A DNA stretch of 63,762 nucleotides from Novosphingobium sp. 17-62-19 (GCF_002256775.1 NZ_NCII01000006.1:1-63762), one strand, 5' to 3'. Positions 20,162 through 29,740 are shown, counted from the first letter of the stretch. The notes: generated by a model from the letters alone, not told the origin. Program-made: numbers and translations.

Positions 20162-21571
20162 TTAGTAGCGGTAGTGATCCGGCTTGAACGGGCCGACTTC
20201 CGGCACGCCGATGTAATCAGCCTGCTTCTTGCTCAGCTTGGTCAGTTGCACGCCCAGCTTTTCGAGATGGAGCGCGGCAACCTTTTCGTCGAGGTGCTTG
20301 GGCAGCACGTAGACGTCGTTCTTGTAGTTCTCGCTCTTGGTCCACAGTTCGATCTGCGCGAGCGTCTGGTTGGTGAAGCTGGCGCTCATGACGAAGCTGG
20401 GGTGGCCGGTGGCGCAGCCCAGATTCACCAGACGGCCCTTGGCGAGGATGATGATCTGCTTGCCATCGGGGAACTGAACCAGGTCGGTGCCCGGCTTCAC
20501 TTCGGTCCAGTTGTAGTTGTCGAGTGCGGCGATCTGGATCTCGCTGTCGAAGTGGCCGATATTGCAGACGATGGTCATGGGCTTCATCGCCATCATGTGC
20601 TCGGCGGTGATGACGTCTTCGTTGCCGGTGGCGGTCACGAAGATGTCACAGCGCTTGATGGCTTCTTCCATCGTGACAACTTCATAGCCTTCCATCGCGG
20701 CCTGCAGTGCGCAGATCGGATCGATTTCGGTGACCATGACGCGTGCGCCGCCTTGGCGGAGCGAAGCGGCCGAACCCTTGCCAACGTCGCCGAAGCCAGC
20801 AACGCAGGCGACCTTGCCGGCGAGCATTACGTCGGTGGCGCGACGGATCGCGTCGACCAGCGATTCCTTGCAACCATAAAGGTTGTCGAACTTCGACTTG
20901 GTGACCGAATCGTTCACGTTGATCGCGGGGAAAGGCAGCTTGCCGTCCTTGGCGATCTGGTAAAGGCGGTGAACGCCGGTGGTGGTTTCTTCCGAAACGC
21001 CCTTGATGTTCTTGACCGATGCCGTGAGGTAGCCAGGCTTCTTCTTGAGGAAAGCGTTCAGCGCGCGGACGAATTCGATTTCCTCAGCGTTCGAAGGCTC
21101 GAACAGCTTCTCGCCTGCTTCAACGCGCGCGCCCCACAGTGCGAACATGGTGGCGTCGCCGCCATCGTCGAGGATCATGTTGGCGGTGATGTCATCACCC
21201 CAGTCGAAGATCGAACCGACATAGTCCCAATAATCGGCAAGGCTCTCACCCTTGATCGCGAAGACCGGCATGCCGGCTGCGGCGATGGCAGCGGCAGCAT
21301 GGTCCTGCGTCGAGTAGATGTTGCAGGTAGCCCAACGCACTTCGGCGCCAAGCGCGGTCAGCGTTTCGATCAGCACTGCGGTCTGGATCGTCATGTGCAG
21401 CGAACCGGTGATGCGCGCGCCCTTAAGCGGCTGCGATGCGCCGAATTCTTCGCGCAGGGCCATGAGGCCCGGCATTTCGGTTTCGGCGATCTTGATTTCG
21501 GCGCGGCCAAAGTCGGCAAGGCCGATGTCGGCGATCACGTAGTCGTTCTTGGCGTCAAGCACGCTGGCCAC
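20162..21571 (-). CDS. ahcY: Adenosylhomocysteinase
   Basis: This enzyme hydrolyses S-adenosylhomocysteine to adenosine and homocysteine, relieving inhibition of methyltransferases. The 469 residues include [14 protein letters not shown], the substrate region [16 protein letters not shown], the NAD-binding [13 protein letters not shown], and the C-terminal PDHYRY that closes over NAD in the neighbouring subunit. The start is a GTG preceded by AGGAGA. A perfect operator-like palindrome lies 86-105 bases upstream, shared with the divergent peroxiredoxin. Confidence 0.97.
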   Translation of the reverse strand: MASVLDAKNDYVIADIGLADFGRAEIKIAETEMPGLMALREEFGASQPLKGARITGSLHMTIQTAVLIETLTALGAEVRWATCNIYSTQDHAAAAIAAAGMPVFAIKGESLADYWDYVGSIFDWGDDITANMILDDGGDATMFALWGARVEAGEKLFEPSNAEEIEFVRALNAFLKKKPGYLTASVKNIKGVSEETTTGVHRLYQIAKDGKLPFPAINVNDSVTKSKFDNLYGCKESLVDAIRRATDVMLAGKVACVAGFGDVGKGSAASLRQGGARVMVTEIDPICALQAAMEGYEVVTMEEAIKRCDIFVTATGNEDVITAEHMMAMKPMTIVCNIGHFDSEIQIAALDNYNWTEVKPGTDLVQFPDGKQIIILAKGRLVNLGCATGHPSFVMSASFTNQTLAQIELWTKSENYKNDVYVLPKHLDEKVAALHLEKLGVQLTKLSKKQADYIGVPEVGPFKPDHYRY

Positions 21572-21656
21572 GAAGCAGTCTCCTGATAGAAAATTGTGCG
21601 CGGCTTGCGCGCCTCTGGTGTGCCCATAGCGTGCGACAGGCGCTTGCGCAAACTTA

Positions 21657-21676
21657 ATATAAAGTTTTCTTTATAT
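21657..21676. promoter_or_regulatory. Palindromic operator-like site between ahcY and peroxiredoxin
   Basis: ATATAAAG-TTTT-CTTTATAT has two perfect 8-base arms with a 4-base spacer. AT-rich palindromes of this shape upstream of ahcY resemble sites of ArsR-type S-adenosylhomocysteine-responsive regulators (SahR class). The assignment is inferred from form and location only. Confidence 0.5.
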
Positions 21677-21793
21677 CGCACTCTTTTGACCGAAGCCGTT
21701 CCCCCGGTTGCAGACCGCAATGCCGCCCCTATATCCATGCAGCAATACCGGAACGGGGCACCGTCGCCCCGCCCAAACGAAAGGAAATTGGGG

Positions 21794-22273
21794 ATGACTA
21801 TCGCTGTTGGAGACAAGCTGCCCGACGTGAAGATTGTCAAGGCAACCGCAGACGGCCCTGAAGCCGTGCAGTCGTCTGAGTATTTCAAGGGCAAGAAGGT
21901 TGCCCTGTTCTCCGTCCCCGGCGCATTCACCCCGACCTGCTCGGCCAAGCACCTGCCGGGCTATGTGGAAAAGGCCGCCGATCTAAAAGCCAAGGGCATT
22001 GACGAGATCGCTTGCACCGCCGTCAATGACGCGTTCGTGATGAAGGCCTGGGGTGCAGCTTCGGGTTCGGCCGACGTGACCATGCTGGCAGACGGCAACG
22101 GCGACCTTGCCGAAGCGCTTGGCCTTACGATGGACGGTTCGGGCTTTGGCCTTGGCAAGCGCGGCCAGCGTTTCTCGATGGTCGTGAACGATGGCGTGGT
22201 CGAGCAGCTTTTCGTCGAAGCACCGGGCGACTTCAAGGTCAGCGCGGCCGAATACATGGTCGACAACATCTGA
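21794..22273 (+). CDS. Peroxiredoxin (Prx5 type)
   Basis: This 159-residue thiol peroxidase reduces hydrogen and organic peroxides, usually with glutathione/glutaredoxin. The peroxidatic cysteine is in SVPGAFTPTCSAKHLPGYV (Cys49), with the downstream MLADGNGDLAEALGL and RFSMVVNDGVVE of the type-5 group. I start at the ATG at 21794 after AAGGAAA. The longer open frame from 21596 is not conserved. Confidence 0.93.
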   Translation: MTIAVGDKLPDVKIVKATADGPEAVQSSEYFKGKKVALFSVPGAFTPTCSAKHLPGYVEKAADLKAKGIDEIACTAVNDAFVMKAWGAASGSADVTMLADGNGDLAEALGLTMDGSGFGLGKRGQRFSMVVNDGVVEQLFVEAPGDFKVSAAEYMVDNI

Positions 22274-22315
22274 CCCTGGCGTTCCCGCCGCGCCGGGAAT
22301 GTTGATCAAAAACGT

Positions 22316-22341
22316 AAAGCCCCCGCAATTGCGGGGGCTTT
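22316..22341. terminator. Bidirectional terminator between peroxiredoxin and porin genes
   Basis: A perfect 26-base palindrome (AAAGCCCCCGCA and its complement) lies between convergent genes. T-rich tracts follow on both strands (TTTCTTG on plus, TTTACGTTTTT on minus). Confidence 0.85.
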
Positions 22342-22354
22342 CTTGTATCGGCTA

Positions 22355-23104
22355 TCAGAAGGACATGCGGACCCGCGCCAGAACGCGATCCCCTGCGTGC
22401 TTCAGGTCTGCAAAGGGTGAGACAGAAACAATGTTGTCGGTGTCGATATCGGTGCCAACATATTCGACCCCCAGCGTGAACGGAAACTGGTTGTATTCCG
22501 CACCAATCTTCCAATCGGTGTAGTCTCCCGCCGGGCGCAGTCGCGCTGAGTCTGCGTCCCTTGTATCACCAGTCGTATAACCCACTGCGCCAAACACAGT
22601 AACCGGGAACGCAGGAAGTCCGGCATCCGCCGTGGCGCGCAAGTGCAGGTTATCACCGCCGATGTTGTCCTGCTTTGGCGCGTACCAAGCCATGCCGCCT
22701 ACTTGCAGCGGCCCGATTGAATAGCGTGCGCCCAAACCGAGCTCGCCATAGTTCATGTTGCTGTCGGCATTGCCGAAAACATGACCGATTGCTTCGGTGC
22801 GCAGAGTGAAGGCCCCCGCGTCCCAGTCCTTGCCCAGCGCCAGGTCAGCCACGGCGTCAGCGTTCGCATGACGATCCGATTTGCGCAGCATGGCCAAGCG
22901 CACAGAAGCATCGAAGCCGCCGAAACCGACGCGGGCGTCAGCAGAGCCGGAGACTTCCCCGTCGCTCCAGCTAAGTCCGCGCCGCACTTCATCGGTCGTC
23001 GCCTCCACCCCAGCATCCACCGACTGAGCCTGAGCCTGCGGCGCAAGGCCAAAAGCCGTTGCGCCAACGAAAATCAGGCCAAGGCCGCGATGGATGCCGG
23101 TCAT
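22355..23104 (-). CDS. TorF-family putative outer-membrane porin
   Basis: The 249-residue precursor has a signal peptide ending near AFGLAPQAQA. Alternating beta-strand sequence follows, such as DEVRRGLSWSDGEVSGSADARV and ELGLGARYSIGPLQVGG, ending in ARVRMSF with the C-terminal Phe of outer-membrane beta barrels. This matches the TorF family of putative porins; the substrate is unknown. A strong AAGGAG lies 9 bases before the ATG. The gene starts 14 bases after the stop of the small secreted protein gene, so they form an operon. Confidence 0.75.
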   Translation of the reverse strand: MTGIHRGLGLIFVGATAFGLAPQAQAQSVDAGVEATTDEVRRGLSWSDGEVSGSADARVGFGGFDASVRLAMLRKSDRHANADAVADLALGKDWDAGAFTLRTEAIGHVFGNADSNMNYGELGLGARYSIGPLQVGGMAWYAPKQDNIGGDNLHLRATADAGLPAFPVTVFGAVGYTTGDTRDADSARLRPAGDYTDWKIGAEYNQFPFTLGVEYVGTDIDTDNIVSVSPFADLKHAGDRVLARVRMSF

Positions 23105-23118
23105 GTTTTCATATCTCC

Positions 23119-23568
23119 TTATCCCGCGCGCTGCTTTGCGTGGGCATTATCTGCTTCAACGAGGATCACGTCACGATCTTGCGCCACCATCGCCATCATT
23201 GCGCTGCGCAGTTCGTCGCGGCGCGCTTCAACGACACTGTCGATGCCTCTTAATCGCGCAGAGCACCAACCTGGCGACGACCCCTTGATCACATCATCAC
23301 GTGTCATTGAACGCTTTGCCTGCAAGCTTGCGCCGACTTGTGCATGTCGCTCGACCGAAAGCGAAACGGACCACCGGCAACGCAGCGAAGAAGGACGCCC
23401 CCCTGCCCCGGCTGTGCCGATTTGCTGCATTTCCACGCGGGTTGCGCCTGTATAGTCTGCTGCAATCGGACCGACGGGGTGCTCAATCACCGTCTTGTGC
23501 TCCATCGCCTGCGCGGGTGCGCTAAACGCCAGACCCGCCGCAATTCCTGCGAACGCGAAAGTCTTCAT
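23119..23568 (-). CDS. Small secreted protein of unknown function
   Basis: The 149-residue product begins MKTFAFAGIAAGLAFSAPAQ, a clear Sec signal peptide likely cleaved after AQA. The mature part has two cysteines (RCRWSV and GWCSARLRG), which could form one disulfide, and a helical C-terminal half (DSVVEARRDELRSAMMAMVAQ). The ATG at 23568 follows AGGAGACAGGAAC, which decides the start over an upstream in-frame codon. I do not recognise the family. Co-transcription with the porin suggests a periplasmic or envelope role. Confidence 0.7.
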   Translation of the reverse strand: MKTFAFAGIAAGLAFSAPAQAMEHKTVIEHPVGPIAADYTGATRVEMQQIGTAGAGGRPSSLRCRWSVSLSVERHAQVGASLQAKRSMTRDDVIKGSSPGWCSARLRGIDSVVEARRDELRSAMMAMVAQDRDVILVEADNAHAKQRAG

Positions 23569-23680
23569 GTTCCTGTCTCCTGCTGCGTCCCGGCTTTTTT
23601 CCGGTGACGCAAACAAGATAGGCCTTGGGTCATGTCCGACCAAGCAACGGGTTTGTAATGTTTCTTTGCTGCTTGGCAGG

Positions 23681-24295
23681 TCAATAACCCATAAGGCTCA
23701 GCACTTCCTTGCGGCTGCGCTCATCATCCAGAAATGTGCCCATCAATCTGCTAGTCACCATACCGACACCAGGCGTGCGGACGCCGCGCGCGGTCATGCA
23801 GGCGTGGCTCGCTTCGATCACCACGGCGACGCCATGCGGTTTGAGGTTCTGCCAGATGCAATCTGCAACCTCGGCGGTCAAACGCTCCTGAATCTGCAGC
23901 CGACGGGCAAAACCATGCAGCACACGGGCCAGCTTGGAAATGCCCACAACCTTGTCACGCGGAAGATAAGCGATGGCTGCCTTGCCGATAATGGGAGCCA
24001 TGTGGTGCTCGCAGTGGCTTTGGAACGGAATGTCCTTCAGCAGCACGATCTCGTCGTAACCGCCCACTTCCTCGAACTGACGTGCAAGGTGGATCGCCGG
24101 ATCTTCGCCGTAGCCCTGGCAATATTCCTTCCACGCCCGGGCTACGCGTTTGGGTGTATCGAGCAGGCCTTCGCGGGCTGGATCATCCCCCGCCCAGCGC
24201 AGCAATGTGCGGATCGCATCCTGCACATCGTTTGGCACCGGAACCTTGCCGCGTGCCAGATCGTCGTCGTCGTCAGGCCCCACCAAACTGCTCAT
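23681..24295 (-). CDS. folE: GTP cyclohydrolase I
   Basis: FolE converts GTP to 7,8-dihydroneopterin triphosphate, the first step of folate synthesis. The 204 residues show zinc and active-site motifs PFQSHCEHHMAPIIGKAAI, RLQIQERLTAEVADCIW and EASHACMTARGVR. The start overlaps the stop of the phospholipase D family gene (ATGA), so the two are translated in tandem. Length and motifs are typical. Confidence 0.96.
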   Translation of the reverse strand: MSSLVGPDDDDDLARGKVPVPNDVQDAIRTLLRWAGDDPAREGLLDTPKRVARAWKEYCQGYGEDPAIHLARQFEEVGGYDEIVLLKDIPFQSHCEHHMAPIIGKAAIAYLPRDKVVGISKLARVLHGFARRLQIQERLTAEVADCIWQNLKPHGVAVVIEASHACMTARGVRTPGVGMVTSRLMGTFLDDERSRKEVLSLMGY

Positions 24296-25872
24296 CGCGC
24301 ATCCTTATACTTTCCCGGCCGCCGTAGAAAACGGCTTCTGAACAATCCCTTGCGGTAGAAGGAGAGCATCTCCTCCGGCCGCTCAGGATCGAGCACCTCG
24401 TTATCGGCCAGCGCCTGCTCTGCCTCGCTCAACTCGTGCGGGACGAAGGCCCCAAGCCTTTTCCCATCCTGCGGAGCCGCAGCGATCATTGCAGCCATCG
24501 TGCCATGCCGTTCAACCAGTTCCGCTACCTGTTCAGGCGAAATACCGCAATGCTCGGCCAGCAGCGAAATGCGCAAGCGTCGGATAGCGTCCCCACAATG
24601 ACCGTTGCCGGGCCTTGCACAATCGATGAACACATCGCACTCGCTATCCAACCCCATCGAACGGTTGTTGAGGTTGGCCGATCCGATCCGCAGTATCTCG
24701 TCGTCGACGATTGTCAGCTTGGAATGAACGTAAATCGGCCTGCCACCCACCGTAAAGGGATGCCATACCGAAAAGCGCTGTTTGTGATCGACCTGCTGGA
24801 TAGACTGCACCAACCGCACCCGCGCACCATCCATTGCGGCCTGCTCAAGCCATCCATCGGAGCTTTGCGGATTGATCAGGACGACCTCGGGCGGGTAAGG
24901 CTCCATCATGCGCTGGGCAATGGCCTCGGCCACGCAGCGTGATGAAAAATACTGGTTTTCAAAATAGATGAAACGCTTTGCTCGTGCGATATGTTCGAGG
25001 AACAAGGCCTCGACTTCGCGCACTTCCCGCACCTCGGCAAAGTGTGATCGCGTGCGCGCAATGCCGATCTCTACATCGTGGAATTCCGCCTCGATATGCC
25101 CTGGCCACGGAGAGGATTTCTGCGGCTTGCACGGCCCCATCGGCTTGCCACCAGCCTGTTCCCAGCGCTTGCGGCCAAAGTCTCCCAAAACCCTTGCAGC
25201 CTCGCCTTCCAGAAGCATCGTGCAATCGTGCCACGGGCCGTGGAGTTTACCGCCAGGGCGTTTGCGGCGCGGATCATGGTCCAGATGTTCGCGCGTATCC
25301 CAACGGTCTGACGCCATATCTATGCCACCGCAAACGGCAAAACGATCATCGATCACCGCGATCTTCTGGTGGTGACTGCAACCGAGCGGATGCGCACTGT
25401 CCAGCTTGAACACGATGCGCGGGTGCCGCCACCAGCGCAGCAGATCAAGCATCATCGCCCCACGGAAGAACGCCTTGAAAGCGCCAAAATTCCACTTGAG
25501 CACCCGCACGTCGAGGTTCTTGCGACGATTGGCAAGCCAGAGGATAAAAGGCCCCAGCCTCGCCGGAGAAATGCGGCGGCGCGGGAGGTTCCACCAACGG
25601 CGACCACCTCCGATCAGGATGCGCGTATCGAAATCCCAGCCGATCAGAAAAATCCGCTGATGCGCCCGCAACATCGCTTCGCGCATCAGTGCGAAATAGT
25701 CCGCCGCATCGATTACGGCGTGCGCACGGCTTGCATGGACAAAACGCCATACTGACGAGGAGTGCGGCTGCGTTTCGTCTGCGCCGGATTCGTCAGTTGC
25801 TTCGCTATCCTGCAAAACATTGCCCCGCAAAATACTTGCCGGGCCTTCGCCTCCACGGCGCTTCTGCGTCAA
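24292..25872 (-). CDS. Phospholipase D/cardiolipin synthase family protein
   Basis: The 526 residues contain the two HKD motifs that form one active site: GCSHHQKIAVIDD (about residues 165-177) and VHSKLTIVDDEILRIGSANL. SMGLDSECDVFID completes the second copy. Family members transfer phosphatidyl groups (cardiolipin synthesis) or hydrolyse phospholipids. I see no N-terminal membrane helices, so it is probably a soluble or peripheral phospholipase D. The predicted start is a TTG at 25872 behind GAAGGGG; the first in-frame ATG is much further in. Confidence 0.82.
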   Translation of the reverse strand: MTQKRRGGEGPASILRGNVLQDSEATDESGADETQPHSSSVWRFVHASRAHAVIDAADYFALMREAMLRAHQRIFLIGWDFDTRILIGGGRRWWNLPRRRISPARLGPFILWLANRRKNLDVRVLKWNFGAFKAFFRGAMMLDLLRWWRHPRIVFKLDSAHPLGCSHHQKIAVIDDRFAVCGGIDMASDRWDTREHLDHDPRRKRPGGKLHGPWHDCTMLLEGEAARVLGDFGRKRWEQAGGKPMGPCKPQKSSPWPGHIEAEFHDVEIGIARTRSHFAEVREVREVEALFLEHIARAKRFIYFENQYFSSRCVAEAIAQRMMEPYPPEVVLINPQSSDGWLEQAAMDGARVRLVQSIQQVDHKQRFSVWHPFTVGGRPIYVHSKLTIVDDEILRIGSANLNNRSMGLDSECDVFIDCARPGNGHCGDAIRRLRISLLAEHCGISPEQVAELVERHGTMAAMIAAAPQDGKRLGAFVPHELSEAEQALADNEVLDPERPEEMLSFYRKGLFRSRFLRRPGKYKDAR

Positions 25873-25958
25873 ACCAGATCCCCTTCAGCCACGAAAGCAA
25901 TGCGCGCTTCAACGCAAGCGATCAAGCCACCAAAGCGTTCCCCGCCTTGCCAGCGGGT

Positions 25959-26270
25959 TCAATTCGTTACTGGTATGACCAACTCGTCGGGATGGGCGAC
26001 ATTGAGATTGCTGCGAAGCAATTCACCAACAAGATCAGGGTCGGCATGGCGCGGATCGAGCAGTGCGACACGGTTTTTGATCCGATCCCGCTCGGCCGTA
26101 AGACGGGCGATTTCCTGCTCACGCTGCTCAAGCAAGCGCGCATTTTCACCCCAGGCCAGCAAACCGCTAGGCCCAGCAACACCGGCAGCACTGAGCAGAA
26201 GCAGCGCAATCAGCGCCATCGACTGCGTAAGGCTGTCTTTTGGAAGCAACGGAGACCGGCGGGTGTTCAT
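25959..26270 (-). CDS. FtsB/DivIC-like septum formation initiator
   Basis: The 103-residue bitopic protein has a short basic cytosolic end, one membrane helix (about 18-37, SMALIALLLLSAAGVAG), then a periplasmic coiled coil (LLEQREQEIARLTAERDRIKNRVALL) and a conserved LVGELLRSNLN segment. This is the layout of FtsB, which links FtsQ and FtsL in the division complex. In many alphaproteobacteria this gene lies next to pdhA; here it leads a phospholipase D-folE set. The start ATG at 26270 is preferred over the longer frame to 26492. Confidence 0.8.
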   Translation of the reverse strand: MNTRRSPLLPKDSLTQSMALIALLLLSAAGVAGPSGLLAWGENARLLEQREQEIARLTAERDRIKNRVALLDPRHADPDLVGELLRSNLNVAHPDELVIPVTN

Positions 26271-26410
26271 GATTTTTGTTGAATCACAAAAGCATTGCCG
26301 GATCAAGCACCAAAGTCCCCATGCGGAAAACTCTGTAGGCCCCAATACAAATTCAGGGACCGCCACACCGATACGCAGGATTAACCTTGTGCGGATAAAC
26401 ACCGCCAAGA

Positions 26411-28279
26411 ATGAGTTCGACGACCGCCTATCGCCGTGACATCGATGGATTGCGCGCTTTTGCGGTCCTGCCGGTCCTGGCCTTCCATGCAAAGCTGCCT
26501 GGTTTTTCCGGCGGCTTCGTCGGCGTGGACGTGTTCTTCGTCATTTCGGGCTTCCTGATAACCGCCATAATCGCACGCGAAATCGATGAGGGCCAGTTCT
26601 CCCTGCTGAAATTCTACGAACGTCGCGCACGCCGCATTCTGCCAGCGCTGCTGGTAATGATTGCTGCGGTGCTGGTGTTCGCCACATGGCTCTATTTACC
26701 CGCCGATTTTGCAGCCGTGCCACGCTCGGCGCTGATGACGCTGGGCTTTCTCGCCAATGTCTGGTTCTTCACTCAGACCAGCTACTTCGGCGGCCCAGCA
26801 GATGCGATGCCCCTTCTGCACTGCTGGTCCCTAGCGGTAGAAGAGCAATTTTACGTGGCCTTTCCAGCAGTGCTCTGGCTTTGCGCCAGAGCCGCCCCGC
26901 GCCAGCGATTGACCGCCGTTGCACTGCTCGTACTGGCCAGTTTCGCGCTAGCTGTGTGGAAACAGGCCGATACCGACGGCTTTGCGTTCTATTTGCTCCC
27001 GGCCCGCACTTGGGAGCTTTTGGCAGGATCAATGCTGGCGCTGTTTACCACACCGAAGCCCAGCAGCCGCCCCCTGCCGCAAACGCTTGCGCTACTCGGA
27101 CTGATGCTGATTGTGTGGCCTGTGGCTGCCTATGACCGCACCGCCGTGTTTCCCGGCGTTGCGGCGCTGGCTCCAGTATTGGGCACGGTTCTGCTGATCC
27201 GTTTCGCGCAAGGCACGATGGTGGGTTCCCTGCTATCTCTGCCACTGCTGGTCGGCATAGGACTCATCTCCTATTCCCTCTATTTGTGGCACTGGCCGCT
27301 TATCGTGTTTGCAGAGTATGTCGCCAATGCTCCGCTTGTCGGCGCACGGCAGGCCGTGGTGGTTGTCGCCAGTTTCATTTTCGCATGGGCCAGTTGGCGA
27401 TTTGTTGAGCGTCCTTTCCGCAATGCACAGCGTTTCAACCGCCGCCGCATCTTCACCCTCAGCGTCGCAAGCATGGGCGCGATTGCTGCCACCTGTATCG
27501 CCGTGCTGTCGCTAGGCGGTTGGTCCACGCGATTCCCCGCACAAGTGACACAAATGGCCGAAGCCGTCACCGACATCAGCCCAAAGCGCGGCACCTGCAT
27601 CATCGAAAGCGCAGGAGGTGACCATCCCGATTGCGTCCTCGGCGCAAACGTTCCACCAAGCGCAGCGATTTGGGGAGATAGCCACGGCGTAGAACTGGCC
27701 TTCGCGTTGGGCGAAAAGCTGCAACGCAGCGGCGCGTCTATCGTCCAGCGCACCCGCGCAAGCTGCGCGCCCGTCATCGGCTACGCGGTGCCATCAGACC
27801 CCGGCTGCGCAACAAACAACGTCAACACGCTAGAAACGCTTGTAGTTACCCCCAACATCAAGCGCGTCTACCTTGTCGCGTTCTGGGCAAGTCCTGCTTA
27901 CAACCAACCCGGCATGATCCGCATGATCGACGGCACAATCGACCGCTTACGGTCAGCAGGCAAACAGGTAGTGCTGATCGGCCCGGTGCCACGCCAACCT
28001 TTCGATGTGCCCCGATACCTCGCCCACGCCGCCGCGCGCGGCAAATTTGCCTCAGCGCGTGGGGCAAGCATGGCAATCTATCGCAGCGAAACAGATTGGT
28101 TGACATCGCACTATGCCCGCTGGGCAGCCAGAAATGTTGTCATCATAGACCCACTGGCCGTGTTGGGCGAAGGTTATCATTCGCGCCTCACGATTGATGG
28201 AAAACCAGCCTATTTCGATTCCCACCACCTCAGCCTGACAGGCGCGAGAGCCGTTATAGCCAGCGCGCATATCGATTAA
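26411..28279 (+). CDS. OafA-type O-acyltransferase with SGNH domain
   Basis: The 622-residue membrane acetyltransferase starts YRRDIDGLRAFAVLPVLAFH and includes GFVGVDVFFVISGFLI and FYERRARRILPALLV, the acyltransferase-3 hallmarks with about ten membrane helices up to residue 375. A periplasmic SGNH-like domain follows: AAIWGDSHGVELAF (about 416-429) and the closing DSHHLSLTGA. Such proteins O-acetylate surface polysaccharides or glycolipids. The gene stands alone between the divergent ftsB-like gene and the convergent tRNA. The acceptor is unknown. Confidence 0.88.
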   Translation: MSSTTAYRRDIDGLRAFAVLPVLAFHAKLPGFSGGFVGVDVFFVISGFLITAIIAREIDEGQFSLLKFYERRARRILPALLVMIAAVLVFATWLYLPADFAAVPRSALMTLGFLANVWFFTQTSYFGGPADAMPLLHCWSLAVEEQFYVAFPAVLWLCARAAPRQRLTAVALLVLASFALAVWKQADTDGFAFYLLPARTWELLAGSMLALFTTPKPSSRPLPQTLALLGLMLIVWPVAAYDRTAVFPGVAALAPVLGTVLLIRFAQGTMVGSLLSLPLLVGIGLISYSLYLWHWPLIVFAEYVANAPLVGARQAVVVVASFIFAWASWRFVERPFRNAQRFNRRRIFTLSVASMGAIAATCIAVLSLGGWSTRFPAQVTQMAEAVTDISPKRGTCIIESAGGDHPDCVLGANVPPSAAIWGDSHGVELAFALGEKLQRSGASIVQRTRASCAPVIGYAVPSDPGCATNNVNTLETLVVTPNIKRVYLVAFWASPAYNQPGMIRMIDGTIDRLRSAGKQVVLIGPVPRQPFDVPRYLAHAAARGKFASARGASMAIYRSETDWLTSHYARWAARNVVIIDPLAVLGEGYHSRLTIDGKPAYFDSHHLSLTGARAVIASAHID

Positions 28280-28291
28280 AGCCAAGGGAAA

Positions 28292-28368
28292 TGGTGCGCC
28301 CGACGGGATTCGAACCCATGGCCCCCAGATTAGGAATCTGGTGCTCTATCCTGCTGAGCTACGGGCGC
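28292..28368 (-). tRNA. tRNA-Arg (anticodon CCT)
   Basis: Reading the minus strand, the acceptor stem GCGCCCG pairs with CGGGCGC. The D-arm is TAGCTCAGCAGGATAGAGC, the anticodon stem-loop is CCAGA-TTCCTAA-TCTGG with anticodon CCT, and the T-arm is GGGTTCGAATCCC. Discriminator A and an encoded CCA complete the 77 bases. Confidence 0.97.
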
Positions 28369-28421
28369 CCGCGTTTCCTTTAGGCAGGCGGGCAGGCGCT
28401 GGCAACGCTGTTTGGGCAAAT

Positions 28422-28898
28422 TCAGTTGGCTTCTTCGGGCGGCACCACCGGCACGAGCAATGGCGCAACTGCGATTCCTTCCTCGATCAATTCGCGCGCT
28501 TCGTCCGTCGTTGCCTTGCCATGGATCGCCGTTGCGTCTTTTTCGCCATAGTGCATGGCGCGGGCATCTTCGGCGAATTTCTCGCCCACCCACGTTGAGG
28601 ACTTGATGGCTTCGGCCTGCATCGCCGCCACTGCCTTTAGCATGGCAACAGCCTCAGGTGGGAGCGGAGCATGTGCCATCGCTTGCGGCGCGGTTTCTGG
28701 CCTGCTTGTTGGCAGCGACACCTGATTGCCTTTGCGCCCCAGGTTCGGTGCCATCACCGCCTTTGTCACGTCCGGCGATCCACACGTCGGACATGAAACA
28801 AGCCCGCGCGCGGTCTGCTCTTCATAGTCGGCCGAGGAGCCAAACCATCCCTCGAAGCGGTGCCCCACTGGCTCGCATTGCAGATCAAAGACAATCAT
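28422..28898 (-). CDS. DUF1178 family protein
   Basis: The 158-residue protein starts MIVFDLQCEPVGHRFEGWF and continues SCPTCGSPDVTKAVMAPN, a zinc-ribbon-like N-terminal part defining DUF1178, a family widespread in alpha- and betaproteobacteria with no assigned function. The C-terminal half is helical. Its ATG overlaps the stop of the nitrilase-family gene, so it is the last gene of the glutaredoxin-amidohydrolase-DUF1178 set, an order frequent in alphaproteobacteria. Confidence 0.9.
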   Translation of the reverse strand: MIVFDLQCEPVGHRFEGWFGSSADYEEQTARGLVSCPTCGSPDVTKAVMAPNLGRKGNQVSLPTSRPETAPQAMAHAPLPPEAVAMLKAVAAMQAEAIKSSTWVGEKFAEDARAMHYGEKDATAIHGKATTDEARELIEEGIAVAPLLVPVVPPEEAN

Positions 28899-29740
28899 AA
28901 GGCTGATCTAGGGATTTCGCGCTTGTTGGCAAGGCTGGGCAACTGGGCACGCACTTCGCCGGTGCGTGCTGGGTCGATCATCGCAAAACCAAGCGAAGTA
29001 CCTTCCCCGCCATCGTAGGCAACTTCGCCCCACGGATCGACGACCAGCGAATGGCCATAGGTCTCGCGCCCATCCTCATGTCGTCCGCCCTGCGCGGCTG
29101 AGATGACCCACGCGCTTGCCTCTACCGCACGCGCACGTTGCATCAGGTGCCAGTGCGCTTTGCCGGTCGGCACAGTAAACGCCGCCGGAATGCGGATTGC
29201 ATCGCACCGATGCCGCCCCAGTTCCTCGAACAATGCCGGAAAGCGAACGTCGTAGCAGATCGCAAGGCCCAGCTTGCCGACAGGCGTCTCGACCGTCACC
29301 ACCTGCTCTCCCGGTGTATAGGCCGCAGATTCCCGCCACGTCTCACCCGTTGCCAGGTCGACGTCGAACATGTGGATCTTGTCGTACCGCGCAGCAATCG
29401 CGCCGTCGGCATCGATCACAAAGCCACGGTTGGCCCACTTGCCATCTTCGCGCAGTACAGCGAGAGAGCCAAGATCAATCCACAGACCAAACTCTCGCGC
29501 TGCCTCACGCACTGCCGCCAGCACAGGGTTTTCGCGTTCTAGCACAATATTTGGCGTAGCCCGGGCGCGGTTCCGATCAAGCAAACCGCACATCTCAGGC
29601 GTGAACAGCATCGCTGCGCCTGTATCTGCTGCTTTGCGCGCTGCGTCCACGATGGCAGCCGCGTTGGCCAACGGATCAATGCCGCTCGTCATCTGGAACA
29701 GCGCAACCTTCACCGGATCGCGCACAACCTCGCCCGTCAC
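28895..29740 (-). CDS. Carbon-nitrogen hydrolase (Nit1/omega-amidase type)
   Basis: The 281-residue nitrilase-superfamily amidase has the Glu-Lys-Cys triad visible as TPEMCGLL (Glu49), RYDKIHMFD (Lys121) and AICYDVRFP (Cys162). The IHMFDVD and RFPALFEELGRH context fits the Nit1/deaminated-glutathione amidase group. That group repairs deaminated glutathione, which would suit the adjoining glutaredoxin; this is an inference. The start is a GTG overlapping the glutaredoxin stop (GTGA). Confidence 0.88.
   Translation of the reverse strand: MTGEVVRDPVKVALFQMTSGIDPLANAAAIVDAARKAADTGAAMLFTPEMCGLLDRNRARATPNIVLERENPVLAAVREAAREFGLWIDLGSLAVLREDGKWANRGFVIDADGAIAARYDKIHMFDVDLATGETWRESAAYTPGEQVVTVETPVGKLGLAICYDVRFPALFEELGRHRCDAIRIPAAFTVPTGKAHWHLMQRARAVEASAWVISAAQGGRHEDGRETYGHSLVVDPWGEVAYDGGEGTSLGFAMIDPARTGEVRAQLPSLANKREIPRSAL

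Noticed and set aside
20051-21586. 511-codon open frame antisense to ahcY
   Set aside because: It spans exactly the highly conserved ahcY gene on the other strand and its composition is typical of a shadow frame.
28260-28370. tRNA-Arg as attachment site of an integrated element carrying the acyltransferase
   Set aside because: No integrase and no direct repeat of the tRNA 3' end is visible in the window, and flanking genes are ordinary core genes.
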